DNA of 64,000 nucleotides, taken from assembly GCA_032622095.1 (NCBI GenBank), contig CP136067.1:175556556-175620555 (forward strand), written 5' to 3'. A model generated the notes under the pieces. That model saw only the letters and a list, made by a program, of their open reading frames with translations. It made no database searches and was not told the DNA's origin. This DNA is from Siphonodentalium dalli (taxonomy: Eukaryota; Mollusca; Scaphopoda; Gadilida; Siphonodentaliidae). Both the position numbers and the translations under genes were made by a program. Positions within the stretch are counted from its first letter, which is position 1. Every line of letters begins with the position of its first letter. Shown piece after piece: positions 46,937-58,500 of this stretch.

Positions 46937-47430
46937 AGGCACGTGAGGCCTTAGTTGTCGAAAATATTCATATTTGTTCCAATCACCGTAAACAGAAAAA
47001 CATTAAAACGCATACAGTTTCGTTCATATATACCATGACCATCGCGTAAACAGCATGTTATCATAAAGACCTACTATAGTTTACCTAAGCAAGAGCCTGA
47101 TTGTGTTACAGAATACAGCACAATGCTACTGGCTAATCACATACAAATGGCATAAACGCTCTTTATTAGTTCCATATCAGGAATTCACCAACAAAGAACG
47201 CTCTTTATGTTTACCATCATAATATAAACAAACACCAGAAAAGTAACTTTTTATGCTTTTGTTTACATAACAATGGTCAAACAGATGACAATAAATAACT
47301 GTTTATGCGATATTTCTTATTTGTATACGGACAAAGTATGTCTACCTTTTGATGTTCTTTCTGTTTGTGGCGGTTTTTGACGGGTGTAAATATTTTCACA
47401 GGATACCCACCGCCAAGGCCAACCGTACCT
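46937..47430 (-). mobile_element. Family B TTAA-bounded MITE, full-length
   Basis: TTAA at 46933-46936 and 47431-47434. The ends (AGGCACGTGAGGCCTTAGTT and, inverted, AGGTACGGTTGGCCTTGGCG) form a TIR of about 65 bp with mismatches, to AAACAGAAA on each side. It carries AACGCTCTTTATTAGTTCCA and AGAACGCTCTTTATGTTTAC. Non-coding. This copy defines the family ends. Confidence 0.8.
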
Positions 47431-47521
47431 TTAAAGATTGGTATCCACATCTCTGTGTCATTATTACATCAAAGTGATCCGCAGTGGGCCTAGTGGAGTC
47501 ATCCCAGTGTTTTGCTTGTCG

Positions 47522-47602
47522 CACACTCTTTACACACTCTTTACACACTCTTTACACACTCTTTACACACTCTTTACACACTCTTTACACACTCTTTACA
47601 CA
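47522..47602. repeat. 11-bp minisatellite, ~7 units
   Basis: CTTTACACACT in perfect tandem. The frames here (H-S-L-H-T-L-Y-T-L-F-T repeats) are by-products. Confidence 0.95.
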
Positions 47603-49277
47603 TTGTGCGACTACGTTTAGATTACGTTCATACACTCGCAAATTTACTAGACATTCTTTTGTGGGTATTTCGATATAGAAAGCTACGTTGTGTCAGAAGC
47701 CGAATGCAAAAATTCATATAAAATGCAACGGTACCACAGCTAACTATATGACAAGTAATAACTATTTAGTTCCACTAGTAGTAGGATGCTATCGAAATTT
47801 ACCCGAAGGCAGCATGTAATTATCTCACAAGAATGTTACATGTATTTTAAGGCAATGAGTTGATACCGAAATTTTACTTCTCGTGTCGTTAGTTTTGGTC
47901 AATATACATTTTACATGCATGTTGCCGTTCATATTCTGGCACCATAGGGTTTTCTATGAGACAATGCCTGCAAAATATACCGTGCAAACTTGCCAGTGTG
48001 TGAACGCACCCTTTGCTATTAGTTGTCGTAAAATTCGTGTATCGCCACAAACTCGTTTTTCAATAATGATGACAAGTAGGATGATCGAAGTCGACACCAC
48101 ATGGCTAATCGTCCGCAATGACAGTTTCGCTTTGCGTGATCTACCAAATTAAAGGTACTCAATCCTATTCGATGGTCCCCATATCATCATATTCCAACAT
48201 ACAACATTTTTTGAAATGGCGCTTCAGTTACCAGAATCGATTAATTGCCCACAAATAATGCTAACCACAGTCAACTAGCATAAAATCGTCCAAAACGTGT
48301 TATATATAAACATTTTGTTCAACAAAAGTTGGCCGGATTGTCAAATATCTCAAACCAAATCCACTTAATTTTAGAGTTATCCATCTTCAACCGCAATTTG
48401 GTCCGAGAACGTCGGCTTGACGAATATTTGCCAGGCCGGTAAAAAGTACATATTTCTGGAAATAACAAATTTCAAAAATCGATATCTGATCACTCTGAAT
48501 TATGACGGATGGGTTCCTCGACTCAAATCAATTATTTTTTACCCCAGAACCCAAAGAAATAGTAACATGGTCCCGAGCGTTAATTTTGATTATGCATTTT
48601 TAAGCACAGCGTATGCAACAATCTTCGATTCAATCACTGGCAGCCAATAGAGGTTTCCACACATGAATTAGTGTGGGAGGTGCTTACCGCTACTAAGAGA
48701 CAAGGCATATGCAGTAATAGATTAATTAATTATACAGTGCCCGTGTATATGCTACATGTATAATACATCAGAGAAATACATTTTTGTCGTCTTTAATTGT
48801 GAACAATTTTACAATTGTCAAGCAGTGTTATAATCTTGGATGCATTTCCAACATAATTTCACGAATAAATATTTAAGTACATTATGATTTGGCATCAAAC
48901 ATATTGTTTGAAGATAGGTAATTTAAGACCAAAGGCATGCACATATATCAACATTAGGGTGAACAAAGAATTCTCAACGCAGAAAGCGACCGGCCCAGTC
49001 GCTGATTGGTAGAATATATCTTCAAATAATTATTTGACGGACAGCTGTGGAAAGTTCCATGGAGGATAGATGTCCTAGGCTCGATAAAGTAAGTGCCAAT
49101 AGAAAATCTCGCTGCGTACGATTCTCTATGCATTACCCTGTTCAATAATCTTAATCGTCGTTATTTTTGCGAAAGAAAATTTGGCCCAACATAACATTTA
49201 CAACTATGTATAGCTAAACGTAGGCGTAACTCTATCCACGGGTTTATGAAACCTCGCTATTAACGTGCTTCCATTAA
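47603..49277. other. Non-coding stretch, no gene seen
   Basis: Frames at 47883-48152 and 48417-48650 are unrecognised and lack supporting signals. No repeat family copy was found. Confidence 0.4.
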
Positions 49278-49698
49278 AGGTGCCACTACACGATTAAGCT
49301 TGCTTTATTAAGCAAGCTGTAGAGGCGTGCTGAGTATAGTGTAATACCATGACATTTCATACAGCTCAGCATTATTAATTACCCAAAGAGCAAGCTGTCG
49401 GGAAAGGGACCGAGCCGTTTCTGCATACAGCAAGGAACCCCCATTAATGGCAGGTAGCAGTTAAATAACATAATTCATCTTGATATCTGATAAAAACCAC
49501 ATGTGCAATTCACAATAATGGAGTCGAGTTAGTAAATATAATGTTATTTATTTAATTATAATTGACATTTTGTGAAAGATTTCATGATAAAACAGTGCTT
49601 TTAAAAGTTTGCTGGGTTGTGTAATGTGAACATCCAGCATCACCCCCTGTGGTTACCATTTGGAGCTTAATAAAGCAAGCCCAATGGTGTAATGGCAC
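49278..49698. mobile_element. TIR MITE with TTAA|AGGTGCC end
   Basis: TTAA at 49274-49277 precedes AGGTGCCACTACACGATTAA. The right end, inverted, reads GGTGCCATTACACCATTGGG. The TIR is about 34 bp, to CTTGCTTTATTAAG, with about five mismatches. The right TTAA is not intact (ACAA). The ends resemble families B and C in starting AGG after TTAA. No coding frame. Confidence 0.65.
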
Positions 49699-49699
49699 C

Positions 49700-50264
49700 A
49701 CAACTTTCTATCAATATCCAGTCCGCTGTATGCTCAGGTTACATATCTCTGAATGCCGATATCACCCCATTTAATTAGCTGAGATGGCAATTTAGATAGG
49801 TTATTGCAACAAAAAAAAATACCGAATACTATATATCTGATCCTATTCTTATAATCCACGAACGTCATCAGCGTAGTGTAATCTGTATTGTCATCAGAAC
49901 GAACGCGTGGGATTTATTGAACGTTTTGATATCCATTTATCCGTATTGGTAAATCGGTTACCATAAATAGATACAGAGAAGGTGCATAATTATAGTGCCG
50001 ATTCTCAGAGTTTCCACGGCCTGGATTTTGAAGATAGCGGAAGTCAATCTCTTGCCTTTCTTTTAAAAACAAATAAGAGAAATTGGGAAGTTGGTACTCT
50101 CCTCCGATTGAAATTACATTAAAGTGATTTGTAATAGTCAGTGTTTAGTTCAGGTATGCAGTTCTTATCTCATTCCGGTGATATGTACATTAAATACCTA
50201 TATATACAGCGTGGTGTTCGAATTGAAACGTTAAAAAGTATTCTGTGTCATGCACTCCTTTCCT
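49700..50264. other. Non-coding stretch, no gene seen
   Basis: No recognised repeat, RNA or protein-coding signal. Confidence 0.35.
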
Positions 50265-51225
50265 GGTCACTGTAACGGTTTTTATCAACAATTTCCACAA
50301 TAGCAACTTCATAATATATGGGGATACTAGATAGAAACATTATTGATATACTAACAACAAACGTTATACCACAAAAAGACTTAACAAATTAACGGACACA
50401 CCCCCTTTATTGTTACCATATCAGGGTAAACTAACGGGATAGTTATTTATTGTTTTACGTAAAAGATATTACTATGATATAATATTTGTTTATTTGGTGG
50501 TACTGCGGACATATATAGCATTCCAGCCTGTTCTCCCAAAAATCCGCACATTATCTGATTATAACGAACTTCTTTTGGGTTTATAATCTGCTTAGAATAG
50601 CTTCATTTTGAGTCGTTAATGTGCTGAAAATGAAATAATTTTAGTCACATTATCGACTCATAATGAGGCGATGACACAAGTAAGGCAAATAACGACTTTT
50701 CAGGTGTACGCTCTTTAACATGTGTGTTCACTGTGGCCCACGCCATGAAACGAAATAACGGTTAGACTCCATTATCTGCTAATTCAGAATCAAATAATCA
50801 CATTTTGTACCTATTTCACATTATAGGTCGATTATGTGCGTAGTTACGAGAGGATATGTGGACCATTCACTGTATTTCTCATCGTTACGGAGTTTCTGCT
50901 TATATTCATGAACACTAACACTTTCTGGGCTACCGTTTCGAAAGTCGCTTTTACAAAAGCTAATCTTTTTTTAAAATCTGCCTCTATTGGTAACTTTCAC
51001 GGTTTTAACAACAATTTCCATAACAACAACTTTATAACATATGGGGTTAATAGATAAATAAATATTCTTGCTATACTAAAAACAAATGTTATACCACAAA
51101 AAGACTTAACAAATTAACGGACAAACCCCCTTTATTGTTACCATATCAGGGTAAAACTAACGGGATCGTTATTTATTGTTTTGCGTAAAAGATATTACTA
51201 TGATATAATATTTGTTTAGATATGG
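50265..51225. repeat. ~235-bp direct repeat flanking a family A copy
   Basis: 50265-50500 and 50989-51225 share ACCACAAAAAGACTTAACAA, CCCCTTTATTGTTACCATAT and AAGATATTACTATGATATAA, at roughly 90% identity. They are spaced about 723 bp apart. Family A copy 6 and a short unique part lie between them. Confidence 0.8.
50524..50861 (+). mobile_element. Family A hairpin MITE, copy 6
   Basis: CAGCCTGTTCTCCCAAAAAT to GAGAGGATATGTG. The right hairpin arm is shortened (GGCGAT then directly GACACAAGTAAGGC). Confidence 0.75.
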
Positions 51226-51699
51226 CTGCCAAGTGAGAATCAAAGTAAGCTCATGGTATCAATCCCGTAAGTCTAAGCTCTGACAACTCGTACCTGTCTA
51301 TGCATATCCATTGATGTACATCAGCCAAGCATATGTAATTTAAACATGCATGTACATGATGTCCTCTGGAAGTCTGTGGGTTATGTGAGGTTTCAGCCGC
51401 TTTATGAATGTGTTGTGGCGAGCGCCAACGTATCGCTGTGTATCGTGTATAATGCTACACTAGTGATCACTTACTCCATTGCAGAATCTAAAGACATCTC
51501 AAGGATAAAATAGAAATTTGTAAATTAACTTGTAAACATAGGGAACAAATTAAACACCCCTGCAATGTTTTATTCCCACACAGCAGTCACATCTCGACCT
51601 AAACACAATATACAGGCTAAGAAAAAATTCAGTGGTGTATAAAAGGCTAAGAAAAAATTCAGTGGTATACAAAATCAGTCTGTCTCATCTACTAGTTTT
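51226..51699. other. Non-coding stretch, no gene seen
   Basis: A 29-bp phrase (AGGCTAAGAAAAAATTCAGT) is duplicated at about 51616 and 51645. Nothing else is supported. Confidence 0.4.
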
Positions 51700-53150
51700 T
51701 TGAATAGATGAAGGCTAATCAATGTCTTAAAGGTGGAGCCTCGGTAATCACAAAAAGGCTGGTGCCCCTTATGAAGATTTTCCATGCATTGATTGCATTG
51801 TACATTAATGTTTTCTTAATTTGAGGGTTAGCCCCTGACCACAAAGTAATTACTACTACTAAATCTTGTATCATGTGTATGTATCTGGTTAACTAATTTG
51901 AAGTCTTGTAACAATTATGATGTATAAGCACTTGTCCTAGCTTTATGAAGATGTAACATAATTATATTTTGAACTCTATATTTTAGCGTAACTATTTCAC
52001 TTCTCGCAACTCTCTGATGAGCTTTCAAATCTAAAATATATCTGATAGTCTTGTTTTGTGCTCTTTGTAGTTAGTTTTTATGGGTGGCACCAAAGTGCCA
52101 CGCTAAGTTGGCATATTCAATATGACGCTGAATAAGAGCCGTTATAAGTAATTCCTTAGTGTGTTTGTTCAGGAATTCTGTTGTACGATACAAAAATTTC
52201 AATATACTGTTCACTTTGTTAAGAACTGACACTGCCATAATTTCACCAGATAGACTTGTCTAGTGTGATCCCAGATATTTAACTTTGTCCACGTGTATAA
52301 TAGTGTGGTCACCTAGTTTTACAGAGAAGCTGTCCACTGCCTTCAGACGATTGGTGGTTCCAAATAAGATGGATTATGTTTTACCCGGGTGAATCTTCGA
52401 CATAATAAACCAGTTATTATAAATGATACACAATTTATTATACATGCTACACAATTTATTATACATGACACAAAATGTGATATAACCTGGGTGAATATTT
52501 GATCTAATACACCAGTTATTTGGGATTATAAGCTCTTATATTTGGGTCCCGATGAGAATAGATGAGACATTAGTCATCAGCATATAGTAATATACGACAT
52601 GTAACGGCTGCACTTGAATAGTTCATATATATTCAGAATATTAGCTGCCCTAACTTTATCCCTGATGCACTCCACGTGTGATCTCTGTTTTGTCAGAGTA
52701 GGTTCCATATATAACAACAACCTGGGTTCCATCATTAAGACAGCCTTTGGACCAATTTACTGTATCACTACCAAAACCCCTGGCCTTCAATTTATCCAAC
52801 ACAATGCTGTGATCCACGGTGTCAAACGCTTTCTGCAAGTCTACCAATACCATTCATGTGCAAAGACCTTTACTCGAATAATTTATAATATCATCAACCA
52901 AGTGAATCAAGTAACTCTCGGATACGTAACCTGGGCGGAATCCTGACTGAACGGGTGTTCTTCTCTTTGATATGCTTTAAAATCCTGCTTAAAAATTAAT
53001 CTCTCCATTGTTTCGGGAACCACGCTCAATATCGACACAGACCTATAATCGCCAGCCATTGATCTATCATACTTGATCCATCTTTCTTTTTGACGAGACA
53101 TTTTGATTCTTTGAAATCTATTAATGGCGTTTTAACAGGAAAGTTCAGTT
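51700..53150 (-). pseudogene. CR1/L2-like LINE ORF2 remnant (RT to C-terminus)
   Basis: Minus-strand fragments in RT order: D-Y-R-S-V-S-I-L-S-V-V (about 53040), then L-V-D-L-Q-K-A-F-D-T-V-D-H (about 52840). Next is G-V-H-Q-G (about 52660), then an intact L-L-Y-A-D-D in a shifted frame (about 52585). The connection region V-K-Y-L-G follows (about 52285), then L-L-I-T-A-L-I-Q-R-H-I-E-Y (about 52140). C-terminal text runs to about 51720. Stops and frameshifts separate these blocks. The endonuclease is missing, so the copy is 5'-truncated. A single plus-strand frame over it (52614-52946) is a shadow. Confidence 0.85.
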
Positions 53151-53439
53151 CAATGGAGCAGACAAAATAAACGTGTAAGACCTTCTTACCTTGCACTATA
53201 TACATACATGTATTGGACATCCTGGGAGAAATCGTACGATGCAATTGATCAAACAGTGCCCCCGCTGCATGAGGAGTAGATCTCAGTCAAATGTCCACGC
53301 CAAGCTAATATCTGTCAGAACCTTTATTGATTTCCTTACGGTTGAAGTGCACACGGGTTGTTACTAGTATATTTTAGTATTAACTGTGCATTTTTCAAAA
53401 TTCTCTTTTGCTTTTCCTTGCAAGAATATGACTGCGAGA

Positions 53440-53765
53440 CCACAATCCTCCCACAATCGCCGCCAAACTTCATCTGGATCTTCGGGTGACCAGTCGATGG
53501 GGCGGGGGCACCACAGCAATCTTGGATTTCACATTTGAATCCATCGGCACACCCTACAGCCGACATTTCTTCGAGACAACTTTGTTTTTAATTTACAGGC
53601 TGTTCAGGATCACTTTTAAATGGGAACTGTCGAACCTGAACGATAATCAATCAAACACATGACTTTCGGCAGCGACCTTGGATTGTACTCTTTGCATCAC
53701 TAAATACTTCGGCGTGCCCTACTGACAACAGTGTTCATCCAATTGATCCCAAATGTTATCTGACT
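53440..53765 (+). repeat. Worn copy of the 160-bp minisatellite, ~2 units
   Basis: AGCAATCTTGGATTTCACAT, ATCGGCACACCCTACAGCCG and GACCTTGGATTGTACTCTTTGC parallel the 6770-7735 units, heavily diverged. Confidence 0.6.
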
Positions 53766-54189
53766 CTTCGGTTTGACCGCTGGTATTACTTCAACATTTA
53801 AACTTCCAACATCACTTATCGCTCCAATGACTCAGTGTATGAGAGATATATAGTTCGATGTTACAATCGATGTATATGTATACTAAGAAAACTCAATTTT
53901 GTTTGTTCGTTTGTTTGTCCGGCTATAGGCGACCAAACGGCTGGACAATCGGAGCTGAACATGTGTATGTATGGGTAATTGACCCGGGGAGCGTTATTAG
54001 ATAGATCCAGTTAACATAGAAAGTTAGACTGCGTGCCTCTACGCAACACGCAAATAAAGCGGACAAAGTGTCTAAACGCTGTTCCTCGTCACAGATGATG
54101 CATGTTTATTTCCGAACCAGTATCCGATAAACGTTCCGACGGTCATTGAGTCGAACACCCATATACTCAATAATTTAAACGACCTTGGC
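53766..54189. other. Non-coding; possible Helitron-like leader
   Basis: TTGTTTGTTCGTTTGTTTGT followed by CGGAGCTGAACATGTGTATG (about 53895-53970) has the leader-plus-GTTTG layout of the Helitron 5' ends. No terminator was found. Confidence 0.3.
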
Positions 54190-54575
54190 TCATTCGAGCT
54201 TCCAAATTCTGTATACGTAATTTGCAAGGATGTATACGGTAAGTTTACAAATACACGAAATATTGATACACCGTCTTCATATACTCTGAAAAATACTTGC
54301 CATGGTCACAGCCATTTTCCAACTGTTTTCAATTTCCGCACAGAAGTGTAACAAACGCTCATTATTTCTACCATATCGCTCTTTTCTGTTCCATGTCGTA
54401 CACATGGCTGTTTTTGTTTTTGCTTGGGACGTCTTTCGGTGCGTCTTTATGTGACATATGAAGATCGCAGAAAGGTAATTGGAGTATTTGTCGACCTATT
54501 TCAATACATGGAAAATGTTAAAAGCGACTGTTATTAGCTGTATTTTGGAGCGCAAACTGCCATGTGGTTTTTAAT
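54190..54575 (-). mobile_element. Family C MITE, diverged copy
   Basis: CATTCGAGCTTCCAAATT, GATCGCAGAAAGG, GTATTTTGGAGCGCAAACTGCC and CATGTGGTTTTTAA align with the inverse of 42250-42665. It contains CGCTCTTTTCTGTTCCATGTCG. Confidence 0.65.
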
Positions 54576-55519
54576 ACCAGAATGAATTTAGCTTTGCATT
54601 GCGAACTCCGAAGAACATTCAGCGTAATTATCAATCAATTGGTTGACAATGACGGTACATCGAATCGTTTTCACCTGCCATTCTATTTAGAATGTTAGCC
54701 ATCTGAATACTCATAGCCATTAATTTGGCAAGACTGATTAAATTTAACACAACGTCGTTCTTCATTTTCGTATAGATCAATCGATAGGTGAATGCTCTCA
54801 AACATTGATATTTACATCGAGAACGGACTATTGTGTCAAATTCAAAACCATGAGTGCCAGTTGTCAAACTATGCAAACATTTATTCATAAAAAAAACAAT
54901 GCAACTATATATGGACAATAAATGCGCACTTAGGGTTGCATTGATTCAACAGACGGGCATTTAAAGTCCTTGAATGTGACCAATTAAAATGTTCCGCTGC
55001 TCACGCAAAACACATCTGTCGATGTTGTGGTATCAGCCATTTGGACGGCGCATCCTCCAACGGGTTCAGTTAGTTCGGTTAGTAACAGTGGACTAACCCA
55101 TGTATGGGAACCGCGAACTTGACAATGAATCGATTTGTCAGATAACGAAACCAGAATTTCTTGTAATATTTATGGGATGGTGATGAATGTAATATTTTTA
55201 ATATTTTCAGTGATATAAAACAAATCCACAGGAGGTACATTCTCAAATATTACCGGAAAACCAGAGAATCTTTGCTATGGTTTGGTAACTTTTCAAAACG
55301 TGAGCCTGCTAATATGGCTACATGTATATTCCTCAAAATAGCTTCAAGAAATTTGACTGTCTGTGCACGTGTATGTTGTTTGATCGTGTATATAGTGTAA
55401 ATGTAAGTATGTTTGTTCTTCTTTCACTATAATCGATGACGTAACAATACACTTTCATTCATTCATTCGATACGACGAACCTTGGCCCCAGAGTGCCGAC
55501 GATGTGGACGACAGTCGTT
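54576..55519. other. Non-coding stretch, no gene seen
   Basis: The minus frame at 54631-54918 has no recognisable family. Nothing else is supported. Confidence 0.4.
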
Positions 55520-55645
55520 ACTTAACCCTTACTGATTGGAGCTTCCTGCAATTTTACGAAAACCCTGTGCCAATGCATTCTCTTATATATGCCAATCTCC
55601 CATAGGGATCCTCGCATATACAAAATAATACATTGTCCCAACATT
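55520..55645. mobile_element. Decayed family D MITE fragment
   Basis: TTAACCCTTACTGATTGG near 55523. Then CCCTGTGCCAATGCATTCTC TTATATATGCC and its worn inverse (CCTCGCATATACAAAATAAT). It lies against the LINE tail. Confidence 0.55.
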
Positions 55646-55649
55646 ATTT

Positions 55650-56460
55650 ATCTTACCTTATGATACCTTATGATACCTTATGCTGTTAGTGGACGCTGGC
55701 TTCTGCCACTATGTCCACGTATTCTATGTCTGGCTCTCCGAATTCACCAAATTCAGGCCCTATATTGTTAAGTCTATCTAACGCCCGACTCGTATGAGAA
55801 CTTGTCAAACCAATTTGGCTTTGAAATCAAGTCTCACCTCCTGTTCCATCCAATAATCGTCTAGTCGATTTTTGAATTGGTTGACTACCTTTTCTGCTAA
55901 TTGGTTCCAGGGCTCCACAACTACTCTTTGAATAAAAGTGTGTTTTCTTGTGTCTCTGGTTGCCCCTTCTAGAAACAGCTTGAAGTTGTGGCCTCTGGTT
56001 TTGGATTCGGAGTTCCGTGTCAGTATATTTGCTACTTCCGGGTCATATGTATTGAAAATTTTGTAGCATTCTATCATATCTCCTCTATGTCGTCTATATT
56101 GCAGGGTGGGAATCTTTAGTTATTCAAGTCTGTCTTCATATGGTAAATGTTTTAAAGTAGGAACTAGTTTTGTTGCTCTGTGTTGGACTTTCTCAAGTTG
56201 GGTGATGTGTTTGATCAAATATGGTTTCCATGCTGGCTGCGAATACTCTAATCTTGGTCGAACCAACCCTTTATACAGTTTCGTCATCATTTCTTCATCT
56301 AGATGTGAAAACGATCTTCTAATCATCCCCATCACTGATTGAGCGCTCTGTGCTTTTTCATTTATATGTTGTTAAAAATTTTAAGTTTTTATCTGTGGTG
56401 ATGCCTATGTCCTTCTCGCTGTCGACCCTGAGGTCGTGGGTTGTGCATGTAATCAGAGAA
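55650..56460 (-). pseudogene. 3' end of a CR1-like LINE (ORF2 C-terminus)
   Basis: Minus frames carry D-I-G-I-T-T-D-K-N-L-K-F (about 56405), then M-M-G-M-I-R-R-S-F-S-H-L-D (56335) and L-V-R-P-R-L-E-Y-S-Q-P-A-W. K-L-V-P-T-L-K-H-L-P-Y-E-D-R-L-E follows (ending 56120). After a break come M-I-E-C-Y-K-I-F-N ... N-F-K-L-F-L-E-G ... F-I-Q-R-V-V-V-E-P-W-N-Q-L (56077-55805). This is the region after the RT active site that is widely conserved in CR1-like ORF2. A 3' UTR ends in tandem ATAAGGTATC (about 55655-55685), a likely LINE tail. RT and endonuclease are missing. Confidence 0.85.
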
Positions 56461-56701
56461 GATGAGTTTTAGGTGCAGGGTAACAACACTGATTATAGAC
56501 CAAAACAAATTGCTTACCAAATCCGGACGTGCTGAATAGTCAAGCAGTCAGTCCGACAATCCCCGGGATCAATGTGTTCATAAAGATATGAACGACATTG
56601 AAAGTGACGTTCATAGGTATATGAGCATATTGGCTCAGGGGCGTGTATATCGTAACGCTATGGGGAAATCGGAAGCGAAATTATGTGTATGTAAATATAT
56701 A

Positions 56702-56725
56702 TGGATAAGTAGTCAGCGAATGAAC

Positions 56726-56768
<43 letters not shown>

Positions 56769-56864
56769 CGAGGGAGGGTGATGGAGAGAAAGGGGAAAAG
56801 CGCGACAGCGAGAATGGAATGTATAAAATGAGAAACAGGAAAACATGATAAGTAGTCAGCGAAT

Positions 56865-56904
<40 letters not shown>

Positions 56905-56953
56905 GATGGAGAGAAAGGGATAAAGCGAGACAGCGAGAAGAATTGAATGTATA
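56702..56953. repeat. Duplicated unit with (GA)n tracts
   Basis: ATAAGTAGTCAGCGAATGA, a (GA)n run, then GGGTGATGGAGAGAAAGGG and GAATGTATAA appear twice (from 56703 and 56848). The Leu/Ser-rich minus frames are dinucleotide artefacts. Confidence 0.9.
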
Positions 56954-56955
56954 AC

Positions 56956-57311
56956 TGTAACAGAACCGGGAGGACTTCTTCTTTTAACGTTGTGTGTGTG
57001 ACGATGGTGGTCGTGGTCTTGTTGCAAAGAAGTCGAGTCGTTTTGAATTTAACTTTTATTCGTTTCGTCGAGAGATAATCTGTTAGTGTTTTCTTTCAGA
57101 GTTACACCGAGCCAGTGGAACAGCACCTTAGTATAATAGACTAACTAAGTGGAGTAGCGAACATGAACTGCCGGTCTAAACTCTGGACCGAGCATATATA
57201 CAAAAAGGGTGTGAGACTTAACTGACCAATCATAAGTCTCCTCATTATAATAACTTTTAGACATACCAGTTCCAACCATCCTATGTCAGAATTGGCACAA
57301 AACCTGTCACA
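56956..57311 (-). repeat. Candidate 3' LTR of the env-bearing element
   Basis: On the minus strand, TGTGACAG (57311-57304) opens and CTGTTACA (56963-56956) closes a 356-bp segment with inverted ends. In transcript order it has a TATA-like TATATATGC at about 57198 and AATAAA at about 57060. This U3-R-U5 layout agrees with the orientation of pol and env. No solo-LTR target duplication flanks it (ATAAC against AATAG), as expected if it is one end of a longer provirus. Against it: no obvious polypurine tract lies just upstream, and a LINE relic lies between it and env. The other LTR is outside the window. Confidence 0.45.
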
Positions 57312-57389
57312 ATAGTCATCTATTCTGGCAGGCAGGATAGTTCGAACTAGATAACAGGGTACATTATGTCAAGCATTCGTATTAAACTA

Positions 57390-57650
57390 AGGTGTACCCT
57401 AGTGAACGGTGCTGTTCCTGTCATTCTTATTTAATCCATGACCTCTACCTTTTAATATTCTAAATGTGGATCATGAGAATGTGGCTTCAGCATAATCCTG
57501 ACACCACAGTTCAACTGTACTTGGCTGATGCTGTTGTACTCTCAATTTAAGCTGGGAAATATTTCCTAAAGAAATGCAAACTAAATTGCACCTATTTTCA
57601 AACTACCAGCTTACATCTCGAATGATAGAGAATTTAGGTTTGGTAGACAT
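57390..57650 (+). pseudogene. Non-LTR RT relic
   Basis: A frame near 57392 reads G-V-P-x-x-T-V-L-x-L-x-F-L-F-N, the RT motif B pattern with two stops. About 120 bp later, Q-L-Y-L-A-D-A-V-V-L-S resembles a mutated Y-A-D-D block. Only these two landmarks support it. Confidence 0.35.
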
Positions 57651-58080
57651 CGTTCTGTTACAATCCTCATATACCCAAGAGATTTCACGTTAGAGAAATC
57701 TCTCAAGACAGAGGATATAACAGAAGGATGACTTTAGGTGTAGTTCGAAAAAACAGCACTATTTCTGTATAATGTCAGCCGTACGTTGGAATTGGGGTGG
57801 CCATGATATTTCTCACTAATCGCTAAATATTTATACTTCAAACGACAATGTGTGAGAGAGATACCATGGTCTTAATCCAATTATAATATAATACAATAGG
57901 TTAACAATAAATTAATATACATTTTTGAATTAGTTTCAACAATATGTTCTTAAATGTTAGTGTCTTTTCACTTATCATAAACTGCAACACATCACTGTCA
58001 CCATCACTGCTGGACTCGTCTTTAAGAATTTTCACTGTAACGTCTGCATGATAAAGTTATCAATTCCTTATTTTCTTTAA

Positions 58081-58445
58081 GGATATAGAAATCATCATTA
58101 TCATCAACATCATCCTTCCTTATTTTGGAAATGTTTATATACAGCTTCCTGGTAAGAAAGTATTTATTATCCTTTCTTTAATCGAAATGTTTTATATTTC
58201 TTCATCATTATCATCATTTCTTCATCATTTCTTCATTTGGAAATGTTTATATACAGCTTCCTGGTAAGAAAGTATTTATTATCCTTTCTTTAATCGAAAT
58301 GTTTTATATTTCTTCATCATTATCATCATTTCTTCATCATTATCATCATCATCATTTGGAAATGTTTATATACAGCTTTCTGGTAAGAAAGTATTTGCTA
58401 TCCTTTCTTTATTCGAAATGTGTGTATTTCTTCATCATTATCATT
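58081..58445. repeat. Three tandem 112-119-bp units in the env 3' region
   Basis: TTTGGAAATGTTTATATACAG starts at about 58124, 58236 and 58355. Each unit continues CTTYCTGGTAAGAAAGTATT and ends in a TTCTTCATCATTATCATC run. The units lie 60-420 bp downstream of the env stop on the minus strand. Confidence 0.9.
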
Positions 58446-58500
58446 ATCATCACCATTATCATCATTTCTATGGTGATGTTTGGTTCTGTCGTTCCCATGA

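Noticed and set aside
47438-47721. His/Thr/Leu-repeat frames
   Set aside because: They come from the 11-bp CTTTACACACT minisatellite.
52614-52946. 110-codon plus-strand frame
   Set aside because: It is the antisense shadow of the minus-strand LINE RT.
56658-57027. Leu/Ser-rich minus frames
   Set aside because: They are translations of (GA)n tracts.
56956-57311. Solo LTR interpretation
   Set aside because: The flanking bases do not match (ATAAC against AATAG), so an end of a longer provirus is preferred.
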